A DNA stretch of 7,536 nucleotides from Burkholderiales bacterium (GTDB lineage: Bacteria; Pseudomonadota; Gammaproteobacteria; Burkholderiales; Burkholderiaceae_E). Made by a program: the position numbers and the translations under genes. The stretch's first letter is position 1. The number at the start of each line of letters is the position of its first letter. The notes under the pieces were generated by a model. That model saw nothing but the letters and a program-made list of their open reading frames with translations, searched no databases and was not told the origin of the DNA. Positions 1-5,201 of this stretch are shown one piece after another. Location: the NCBI GenBank assembly GCA_020348765.1, contig CP070753.1, positions 828,376 to 835,911 of the forward strand. The letters run 5' to 3'.

Positions 1-1145
1 ACCATCAGCACGCTGGCGACCGGCGGCGTCTGCTGGCCGATGCCGAGATTGATGGTGACCACGAGGCCGAAGTGGATCGGGTCGATGCCCACGCTCTTGA
101 CCAGCGGCATCACGACCGGCACCACCAGGATGATCGCCGCGGCCGAGTGCAGGAACATGCCCAGCAGCAGGAACAGCACGTTGAGCAGCGCCAGCACGAA
201 CCACTTGTTGCTGGTCAGCTCGGCCACCTGTGCGGCCAGTTGCTGGGGCGCGGCGATCTCGGTCAGGTAGGTGCCGAGCAGGGCGCTGGTGGCCACCATC
301 AGCATCACGACCGCGGTCTGCACGCCGCCCTCGAGCACCGCGCCCTTCAGGTGCGGGAAGTCCAGCTCGCGGTAGATGATCAGCCCGACGAACAGCGCCG
401 CGACGACAGCCAGCGCCGCGCCCTCGGTGGCGGTCACGAGGCCGCCGAAGATGCCGCCCAGAATGATGACCGGCAGCAGCAGCGCCCACTTGGCATCGAG
501 GAAGGTTTCCCACACGCGGCGACCCGAGAACCGGTCCTCGCGCGGCAGGTCGTAGCGGCGCGCGAACCAGTAGGCCACGCCCATCAGCCCCACGCCGCCG
601 ATGATCCCGGGCACGATTCCGGCCACGAACAGCTGCACCACCGAGGTCTCGGCCATCACCGCGTACAGGATCATCGGGATCGACGGCGGAATGATCACGG
701 CCAGCGTGGCCGACGAGGACATCACTGCGGCGGCGAGCGCGCCCGGGTAGCCGCGCTGCTTCATGCCCGGGATCATGATCGAGCCGAGCGCGGCGACGTC
801 GGCCACGGCCGAGCCCGAGATCTCGGCGAAGAACAGCGAAGAGCCGATCGACACGTGCGCCAGCCCGCCGCGGATCCAGCCGAACAGCGCCGTGGCGAAC
901 GCGACCAGCCGGCGCGAGATGCCGGACGAGTTCATGATCGCGCCGGCCAGAATGAACAGCGGGATGGCCAGCAGCGGGAAGTTGGTCGCGCCGCCGTAGG
1001 TGACCAGCGCGACATTGGGCAGGATCTCGGGCCCGCTGGTCCAGACCATCGCGCCGACCGCGACGATGCCCAGCGCGACCGCGATCGGAACGTTGATCAG
1101 GATCAGCGCCAGCGCGGCGCCGAACAGCAGGAGCATCGTGGCCAT
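1..1145 (-). CDS. dctM: TRAP transporter large permease subunit DctM (C-terminus beyond window)
   Basis: This is the large inner-membrane subunit of a tripartite ATP-independent periplasmic transporter, which moves the substrate using an ion gradient. The reverse strand is open for 381 codons from ATG at 1145 to the left edge with no stop; the family is usually about 425-430 aa, so roughly the last 45-50 residues are missing. The translation is almost wholly hydrophobic helices. It carries typical DctM stretches: GGATNFPLLAIPLFILAG (51-68), FFAEISGSAVADVAALGS (105-122) and IIPPSIPMI (151-159), and near the right end of the visible part GQQTPPVASVLM. The start lies 21 bp after the dctQ stop. 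A second ATG three codons in is an alternative start, and neither has a clear Shine-Dalgarno. It belongs to one unit with dctP and dctQ. Family identity is very secure; the substrate cannot be read from this subunit. Confidence 0.96.
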   Translation of the reverse strand, partial: MATMLLLFGAALALILINVPIAVALGIVAVGAMVWTSGPEILPNVALVTYGGATNFPLLAIPLFILAGAIMNSSGISRRLVAFATALFGWIRGGLAHVSIGSSLFFAEISGSAVADVAALGSIMIPGMKQRGYPGALAAAVMSSSATLAVIIPPSIPMILYAVMAETSVVQLFVAGIVPGIIGGVGLMGVAYWFARRYDLPREDRFSGRRVWETFLDAKWALLLPVIILGGIFGGLVTATEGAALAVVAALFVGLIIYRELDFPHLKGAVLEGGVQTAVVMLMVATSALLGTYLTEIAAPQQLAAQVAELTSNKWFVLALLNVLFLLLGMFLHSAAAIILVVPVVMPLVKSVGIDPIHFGLVVTINLGIGQQTPPVASVLM

Positions 1146-1166
1146 CGTGGGCTCGCGGGCGGGTTG

Positions 1167-1700
1167 TCAGCGCGTGCCCTGCTCGGGCGCCGGCTCGGGC
1201 CCATGGGCAGTGCCGCGCAGCACGTCGAACAGGTGCATCAGCTCGGCGATCACGATCAGCGTCGCCGAGATCGGAATCACCGACTGCACCAGTCCCATCG
1301 GTACGTCCGGCAGGCTGACCATCGTGTCACCGGCGATGATCGGCAGGATGCTGGCGCCGATCCAGCCAAGCAGCGCGAAGAAGCCGATCACCAGCAGCTG
1401 GGCCAGCACGTTGAAGCCGCGCCTGAGCGACGGGCGCATCAGCTCGATCACCTCCGGACAGCCGATGTGCGCGCGTTTGGCCGAAGCGAGCGCCGAGCCG
1501 TAGAAGGTCAGCCAGGCCAGCAGCACCGAGGCGACCTCGTCGTACCAGACCAGTGGGTCACCCAGGGTGCGAAAGACGACGCCGATGGTCACCTCGAGAA
1601 ACAACACCACCATCAGCGTGCCCACCAGCCACTCGAGCACGCGGCCGTAGGCGGCGCGCAGTCCGCCCACGGCCGGCTCGCCAGCCGTCGCTCGCGACAT
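1167..1700 (-). CDS. dctQ: TRAP transporter small permease subunit DctQ
   Basis: This 177-residue protein is the small membrane subunit that pairs with DctM in the inner membrane. Four hydrophobic segments are visible at about residues 22-44, 52-73, 96-120 and 134-158, the normal DctQ plan. Family marks are the Arg ending helix 1 (R44, in VVFRTLG), the WYDE stretch (52-55) before helix 2 and the following LLAWLTFYGSA. The length is normal for the family. The ATG at 1700 lies 21 bp after the dctP stop, with only a weak purine run (CAGGG) ahead of it, so translation is probably coupled. The gene is not fused to dctM, but its TGA is in the same reading frame as dctM with seven codons between. 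The sequence is divergent, as small TRAP subunits always are; assignment rests on helix plan, motifs and position between dctP and dctM. Confidence 0.94.
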   Translation of the reverse strand: MSRATAGEPAVGGLRAAYGRVLEWLVGTLMVVLFLEVTIGVVFRTLGDPLVWYDEVASVLLAWLTFYGSALASAKRAHIGCPEVIELMRPSLRRGFNVLAQLLVIGFFALLGWIGASILPIIAGDTMVSLPDVPMGLVQSVIPISATLIVIAELMHLFDVLRGTAHGPEPAPEQGTR

Positions 1701-1721
1701 TCGACCGGACCCTGCCGGATC

Positions 1722-2765
1722 TCAGTTGCGCAACGCGATCGCCTTGTCGATCGCTTCCTTGGCGCCCTTGACCTCCTTGCTGAAGTCGGAGTAGATCGCC
1801 TTGCTTGCGTCGACGAAGGACTTCTGGTCGACCCGGTTGACCTGCATGCCGGCGGCCTTGAGCTTGTCGAGCAGCTCGACCTCCTGCTTGGTCGCCACCT
1901 CGTAGACGTAGCCCTGCGTCTCGCGCGCCGTGTCCTCCAGCACCTGCCGAATGTCGGCCGGAAGGGAGTTCCACTTGCTAGCGCCGGCGGTCAGGTAGGC
2001 CGGCGTGTACACGTGCCCGGAGAGCGACAGGTACTTCTGGACTTCCTGGAACTTGGCCGACCAGATCTGCGTGAACGGGTTCTCCTGGCCGTCCATGACC
2101 CCGGTCTGCAGCGCGGTGAACACCTCCGAGAACTTCATCGGGCTCGGGTTCGCGCCGTACTCCTGGAACATGCGAACGCGCCACTTGCCGTTCGGCGTGC
2201 GCAGCTTGATGCCCTTCAGGTCCTCGGGCTTCGAGATCGCGCGCTTGTTGTTGGTGATGTGCCGGTAGCCGTTCTCCCACACCGCGACCACCTGCAGGCC
2301 CTTCTTCTCGGCTTCGGGTGCCAGCATCGGCCAGAACACGTCCTTCTCGATGCGGCCCATGTGCGCACGGTCGGCGACCAGGTAGGGCATCTCGAAGATG
2401 CCGAACAGGTCGACCTCGGAAGTCATCACGGTCGAGGGCAGCGCCAGGTGGATCGTGCCCAGCTTGAGCTTCTGGATCATCTGCTTGTCGCTGCCGAGCT
2501 GGCTGGAGCCGAACACGGTGACCTTGGCCTTGCCGGCGAGCTTCGCATTGGCCCGGCGCGCGAACTCGTCGGCCGAAATCTGGAACAGCGAGCCCGGATT
2601 GCCGACATGGCCGAGCTTGATCTCGATCTCCTGAGCGCTTGCGGCGCTCGGCAGGGCGGTGGCGCCGGCCAGCGCCAGCGCCGCGACCGCGGCGAGCGCG
2701 CCGCGGCGCGTGCCCGGCGCCTTGCGCGCGCCGCCCGATTGCGGTTTTTCGAGCATGGGATTCAT
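1722..2765 (-). CDS. dctP: TRAP transporter periplasmic substrate-binding protein DctP
   Basis: This 347-residue protein captures the solute in the periplasm and hands it to DctQM. I chose ATG 2765 because GGAGGA (2772-2777) lies six bases upstream; the frame stays open to 2846 but that extension is unlike a signal peptide. The N-terminus has a long basic region with TRRGAL (19-24), an Ala/Leu-rich core (about 22-38) and a likely cleavage after ASA (44), leaving about 303 mature residues. The twin arginines could mean Tat export but the motif is loose. Family marks: the KLGHVGNPGS opening of the mature chain, LKGIKLRTP (about 182-191) whose Arg189 corresponds to the Arg that salt-bridges substrate carboxylates in characterised TRAP binding proteins, and GVMDGQENPF (222-231). 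The expected ligand is therefore an organic acid. The specific acid is not visible; neighbours suggest a 2-hydroxy- or 2-oxoacid. Confidence 0.96.
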   Translation of the reverse strand: MNPMLEKPQSGGARKAPGTRRGALAAVAALALAGATALPSAASAQEIEIKLGHVGNPGSLFQISADEFARRANAKLAGKAKVTVFGSSQLGSDKQMIQKLKLGTIHLALPSTVMTSEVDLFGIFEMPYLVADRAHMGRIEKDVFWPMLAPEAEKKGLQVVAVWENGYRHITNNKRAISKPEDLKGIKLRTPNGKWRVRMFQEYGANPSPMKFSEVFTALQTGVMDGQENPFTQIWSAKFQEVQKYLSLSGHVYTPAYLTAGASKWNSLPADIRQVLEDTARETQGYVYEVATKQEVELLDKLKAAGMQVNRVDQKSFVDASKAIYSDFSKEVKGAKEAIDKAIALRN

Positions 2766-2771
2766 GAGTCT

Positions 2772-2777
2772 TCCTCC
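2772..2777 (-). promoter_or_regulatory. Strong ribosome binding site of dctP
   Basis: The minus strand reads GGAGGA followed by AAGACT and ATG (2765), a near-consensus Shine-Dalgarno at a six-base spacing. It decides the dctP start against the upstream ATG at 2846 and is by far the best ribosome site in the window. This fits the need for excess binding protein over DctQ and DctM. Confidence 0.85.
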
Positions 2778-2785
2778 TCTGTATT

Positions 2786-2799
2786 GCGTGATCTCACGC
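2786..2799. promoter_or_regulatory. Perfect 6-bp inverted repeat in the dctP leader
   Basis: GCGTGA-TC-TCACGC is a perfect inverted repeat with a two-base centre, nine bases upstream of the dctP Shine-Dalgarno. As DNA it could be an operator; as RNA it could form a five-pair stem with a four-base loop next to the ribosome site. It is not followed by a U run, so it is not an intrinsic terminator. The function is unknown. Confidence 0.4.
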
Positions 2800-2805
2800 G
2801 TTCTC

Positions 2806-2883
2806 GTCATCGCGCGCTTTCGTTGCGCGTGTTCGTTGCGCGTCACCGTGGCCCGTAACCGTGGCGCGTAACTGTGGCGCCGG
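2806..2883. repeat. Degenerate tandem repeat array, 13 bp period, upstream of dctP
   Basis: Consecutive 13 bp units can be read on the plus strand. Units 2819-2831 and 2832-2844 are TTCGTTGCGCGTG and TTCGTTGCGCGTC (12 of 13 identical). Units 2845-2857 and 2858-2870 are ACCGTGGCCCGTA and ACCGTGGCGCGTA (12 of 13 identical). A partial unit, ACTGTGGCGC, runs 2871-2880. The two sub-types share 9 of 13 positions in register, and 2806-2818 is a weaker sixth unit (8 of 13). The array fills most of the 156 bp between the aminotransferase stop and dctP and would lie in the dctP leader RNA. No protein-coding role is apparent. Stepwise duplication of a 13-mer is the simplest origin. Confidence 0.75.
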
Positions 2884-2886
2884 GCG

Positions 2887-2896
2887 AAGTATACGC
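2887..2896 (-). promoter_or_regulatory. Possible second operator half-match / -10 element for dctPQM
   Basis: The plus strand reads AAGTATACGC, which repeats the GTATAC centre of the divergent operator at 4255-4264 (six of ten positions). Read leftward it contains TATACT, a five-of-six -10 hexamer. These are the only two GTATAC sites I found in this GC-rich window. There is no good -35 at 16-18 bp, so a promoter here would be weak or need an activator. It may be a secondary regulator site for the transporter genes. Confidence 0.3.
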
Positions 2897-2921
2897 AGCC
2901 CGACGCTCGCGGGTGCCGGCA

Positions 2922-4142
2922 TCAGGCCGCCCGTGCCAGCGGTCTGCGTGCGGTCTGCGTCAGGTGCTCGAGCGCCGCCTGCACGCCGCCGCGCCGGTGC
3001 GGCACGCCGGCCAATTCGAGCCCCATCTCGACACCGGCCAGCGTGCCGGCCAGCATCAGGTCGTTGAAGTCGCCCAGGTGACCGATTCGGAACACCCAGC
3101 CGGCCAGCTTCGACAGTCCGGTACCCAGGGACATGTTGAAGTGCTCGAGCACGACGCGGCGAAACGCGTCGGCATCGTGGTGCTTGCCGGACGCGTCCGT
3201 CGGCATCACGACCGCGGTCAGTGAATCGCTGTACTCGGCCGGGTTGCTGCACAGCAGTTCCAGCCCCCATGCGCGTACCGCGCAACGGGTCGCCTCGGCA
3301 TGCCGCCGGTGGCGTGCGAACACGTTGTCCAAACCTTCCTCGAGCAGCATGTCGAGCGCCTCGGAGAGCCCGTACAGCAGGTTGGTCGCGGGCGTCGACG
3401 GCCAGAACCCCTTCTCGTTGGCAGCCAGGATCTCGTCCCAGCCCCAGTAGGCCCGGGGCAGCCGGGCCGATCGGGATGCCTCGAGCGCCCTCGGCCCGAC
3501 CGCATTGAACGACAGCCCCGGCGGCAGCATCAGGCCTTTCTGCGACCCGCCCACGGTCACGTCCACGCCCCACGCGTCGTGCCGGAAGTCGATCGAGCCC
3601 AGCGAGGAGATCGTGTCGACCATCAGCAGCGCCGGGTGTCCGGCGGCGTCGATGGCACGCCTGACCCCAGCGATGTCGGACGTCACGCCGGTCGAGGTTT
3701 CGTTGTGCACCACGCACACGGCCCGGATCTCGCGCGCCTGGTCGCCCTCGAGTCGGTTCTGGATAGCGGCCGCTTATGCGCCGTGGCGCCAGTCGCCGGG
3801 CAGGAACTCGGGCGACAGTCCGAGCCGCTCGGCCAGTCGCTTCCACAGGGTCGCGAAGTGACCGGTCTCGACCATCAGCACGCGGTCGCCCGGCGACAGC
3901 GTATTGACCAGCGCCGCTTCCCAGGCACCGGTTCCGGAGGCCGGATAGATGACCACCGGATGGCGGGTCTGGAAGATCTGCCGGATCTGGGACAGGACCT
4001 TCAGGCCGAGCTGCTGGAACTCGGGGCCGCGGTGATCGATGGTCGGATGGTCGATCGCGCGCAGCACGCGGTCCGGCACGTTGGTCGGCCCCGGGATCTG
4101 CAGGAAATGGCGGCCGGCTGGGTGCGAGTTGAGCTTGAGCAT
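2922..4142 (-). pseudogene. sgaA: Class V PLP aminotransferase, serine/alanine-glyoxylate type, interrupted by an in-frame TAA
   Basis: The gene encodes a fold-type I PLP enzyme of the serine-glyoxylate/alanine-glyoxylate aminotransferase group, which moves an amino group from serine or alanine to glyoxylate. Codons 1-122 (ATG 4142) carry FLQIPGPTNVPDRVL, HPTIDHRGPEF, YPASGTGAWEA (PLP phosphate region) and ETGHFATLW. Codon 123 is TAA (3774-3776). The same frame then continues without another stop to TGA at 2922-2924, with VVHNETSTGVTS, the Asp of MVDTISSLGSID (about codon 176, pairs with the pyridine nitrogen) and the Schiff-base Lys in GGSQKGLMLPPGL (about codon 202). The total of 406 codons before the final stop is normal for the family. 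At the stop the reading is WRHGA-stop-AAAIQNRL, where relatives as I remember them have WRHG-x-D-P-A-A-I: same length, so a substitution rather than an indel. GAA to TAA would be one change. Only GTG codons are available to restart (first at 3719). The gene is either a recent nonsense allele or a sequence error. No Shine-Dalgarno precedes the ATG. Confidence 0.9.
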
Positions 4143-4152
4143 GGGGATTGAA

Positions 4153-4170
4153 GGCGCGCGCGGCGCGCGC
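4153..4170. repeat. GGCGCGCGC twin repeat / GC hairpin just upstream of the aminotransferase start
   Basis: GGCGCGCGC occurs twice head to tail (4153-4161, 4162-4170). In the aminotransferase leader RNA it reads GCGCGC-GCC-GCGCGC, able to form a six-pair all-GC stem with a three-base loop ending about 10 bases before the ATG at 4142. It occupies the place where a Shine-Dalgarno would be expected, so it could limit initiation. There is no U run, so it is not a terminator. Confidence 0.5.
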
Positions 4171-4188
4171 TCGATGGCTTCGGTGGGC

Positions 4189-4227
4189 AGGTCGGCTGTG
4201 CGGGTCGGCTGTGCGGGTCGGCATGTC
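4189..4227. repeat. Tandem repeat, three 13 bp units, in the aminotransferase leader
   Basis: On the plus strand three adjacent units read AGGTCGGCTGTGC (4189-4201), GGGTCGGCTGTGC (4202-4214) and GGGTCGGCATGTC (4215-4227). The first two differ at one base and the third differs from the second at three. The period equals that of the array before dctP, though the unit sequence differs. It lies between the likely leftward transcription start (about 4249) and the gene's ATG, so it is transcribed as GCACAGCCGACCC units. Confidence 0.75.
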
Positions 4228-4238
4228 CCGGTTCGGTT

Positions 4239-4265
4239 TTGACGGGCGCCGAGGTTGTATACAAT
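4239..4265 (+). promoter_or_regulatory. Candidate promoter of the gntR-oxidase unit
   Basis: TTGACG (4239-4244, five of six to the -35 consensus) is followed by TACAAT (4260-4265, five of six to the -10 consensus) with a 15 bp spacer, somewhat short; AATACA at 4263 would give 18 bp. Transcription would start near 4272-4275, leaving about 45 bases before the GTG of gntR. The operator covers the -10, suggesting autorepression. The placement also rules out the upstream TTG at 4239 as the gntR start, since it would be the -35 itself. Confidence 0.5.
4255..4264. promoter_or_regulatory. Divergent operator TTGTATACAA, probable GntR/FCD binding site
   Basis: This is a perfect ten-base palindrome in an otherwise GC-rich gap. 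It has the TNGT...ACNA form known for operators of FCD-type GntR regulators, and the adjacent gene is such a regulator. It overlaps the proposed -10 elements of both the rightward and the leftward promoter, so occupancy should block both. Binding by this particular protein is inferred from adjacency and motif form. Confidence 0.65.
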
Positions 4266-4284
4266 ACACAAAATGCACCGACAA
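4256..4284 (-). promoter_or_regulatory. Candidate leftward promoter of the aminotransferase-TRAP unit
   Basis: On the minus strand TTGTCG (4279-4284, four of six to the -35 consensus) stands exactly 17 bp from TATACA (4256-4261, a -10 hexamer with four to five of six depending on register). Transcription would start near 4249, giving a leader of about 107 bases before the ATG at 4142. The -10 lies inside the TTGTATACAA palindrome. Confidence 0.45.
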
Positions 4285-4323
4285 GCCAACGACCCGGACA
4301 GGGATCCGGAACGCGGATCGTGA
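4273..4323 (+). other. Possible 16-codon leader ORF before gntR
   Basis: ATG at 4273 opens 16 codons (MHRQANDPDRDPERGS) ending in TGA at 4321-4323, which overlaps the proposed gntR GTG (4320-4322) as GTGA. It has no Shine-Dalgarno, but the predicted transcription start is at or within a few bases of this ATG, so a leaderless start is conceivable. It may equally be chance; no family is recognisable. Confidence 0.2.
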
Positions 4324-5201
4324 CCCGCCCGGCCGCATTCGCCACGGTGGGCGCCGCTATCGGCACCGGGCGGATCGATCGCCGGGTGCTGCACGCGACC
4401 GTTGCCGAGCGCATTCGGGACCTGATCACGCAAGGCACGCTGGCACCAGGCGCGCGGCTCAACGAACGCGTGATCTGCGATCGTCTTGGGGTTTCGCGCA
4501 CGCCGCTGCGCGAGGCGCTGAAAGTGCTCGCCGGCGAGGGTCTGGTGCGCCTGACGCCGAACCGCGGCGCCGAGGTCACGCGGCTCTCGCGCGACGAGGT
4601 CGAACAGACCTTCGAGCTGATGGGCGCGCTCGAAGCGCTGGCCGGCGAACTGGCCGCGAGCCGGGCCACCGGCGCCGAGATCGCCGCGCTCGGCAGACTC
4701 AACGCGGCGATGCGCCAGGCACACGGGGCACGCGACCTGCCGGGCTACTACCGGGCCAACCAGTCGATCCATGCCGGGATCGCAGCCGCGGCGCGCAATC
4801 CGGTGTTGGCCCAGACCTATCGCAACATCAACACGCGCATCCAGGCGCTGCGCTTCAGCTCGAACCTGAACCGGGACAAGTGGGATGCCGCGATGCGCGA
4901 GCACGACCAGATGCTCGAAGCGCTCGAGGCCCGAGACGGGCCACGGCTCGGCGCCCTGATGCGCGCGCACCTCGCGCACAAGCGCGTGATCGTGCTGGCC
5001 CAGCTCGATGGGCAGGAAAAGGTCGTCGCCAGCGTGCGATTCGGGGCGGGCCTCGAAGCCGACGCGCGGCTGGCGCACCAGCCGCATGCCGCGGCCCGGC
5101 TCGATGCCGCGTCGGCCGCCCGGGTCGACGTGGCGTCCGGCACCCGGCGCAAGACGCGGCCGGTCCCGCGCGACTCGGTCGGCCGGGGGGGCGTGCGATG
5201 A
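4320..5201 (+). CDS. GntR-family transcriptional regulator, FCD (FadR-like) subfamily
   Basis: This protein is a DNA-binding repressor or activator that senses a small carboxylic acid. From GTG 4320 (weak GGAA nine bases upstream) it has 293 residues. A winged helix-turn-helix spans about 23-83 and includes LNERVICDRLGVSRTPLREALKVLAGEGLVR and a wing with PNRGAEV. An all-helical FCD effector domain spans about 95-223. It shows the usual metal/ligand residues: N147 and H151 (NQSIH), H195 (REHDQ), and H217/H220 (MRAHLAHKR). The first ligand is Asn rather than the commoner Asp. Residues from about 225 form an unusual Ala/Arg/Val-rich tail of about 65 residues beyond the normal FCD end. An alternative start is GTG 4347. 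The gene sits divergent to the transporter operon with TTGTATACAA between, and overlaps the oxidase gene by ATGA, so it probably controls both arms and itself. Ligand unknown. Confidence 0.93.
   Translation: MTRPAAFATVGAAIGTGRIDRRVLHATVAERIRDLITQGTLAPGARLNERVICDRLGVSRTPLREALKVLAGEGLVRLTPNRGAEVTRLSRDEVEQTFELMGALEALAGELAASRATGAEIAALGRLNAAMRQAHGARDLPGYYRANQSIHAGIAAAARNPVLAQTYRNINTRIQALRFSSNLNRDKWDAAMREHDQMLEALEARDGPRLGALMRAHLAHKRVIVLAQLDGQEKVVASVRFGAGLEADARLAHQPHAAARLDAASAARVDVASGTRRKTRPVPRDSVGRGGVR
5185..5191 (+). promoter_or_regulatory. G7 tract, probable ribosome site for the oxidase gene
   Basis: Seven Gs lie six bases upstream of the oxidase ATG (5198) inside the last codons of gntR. It is the only purine run at a suitable distance and could serve as a poor-consensus Shine-Dalgarno alongside ATGA coupling. 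As a homopolymer it is also a slippage spot; a one-base change would alter only the last few gntR residues and its stop. Confidence 0.35.

Noticed and set aside
72..2858. A 928-codon open frame on the plus strand across the whole dctMQP region
   Set aside because: It is fully antisense to three secure genes, its product is His/Arg/Gln/Asp-rich with no motif, and such frames are expected opposite GC-rich genes.
2845..2921. Intrinsic terminator between the aminotransferase and dctP
   Set aside because: Some GC inverted matches (GGCGC...GCGCC) exist but no run of U follows, so no terminator is supported.
2922..3719. The downstream aminotransferase half as an independent 265-codon gene
   Set aside because: It starts from a GTG inside a conserved family motif, has no ribosome site and lacks the N-terminal cofactor region, so it is the tail of the interrupted gene.
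3766..3776. Stop codon abutting a NotI site (TAAGCGGCCGC on the minus strand), as seen in cloning constructs
   Set aside because: The coding sequence continues in frame and in family register on both sides with no inserted length, so a vector or adapter insertion is unlikely; GCGGCCGC is common in GC-rich Ala codon runs.
3774..3776. Recoded stop (selenocysteine or pyrrolysine)
   Set aside because: The codon is TAA, not TGA or TAG, and the position is not a catalytic residue in this family.
4239..4319. Upstream TTG start for the GntR regulator, adding 27 residues
   Set aside because: It would place the operator and both core promoter elements inside the coding sequence, and the added residues are unlike the family N-terminus.
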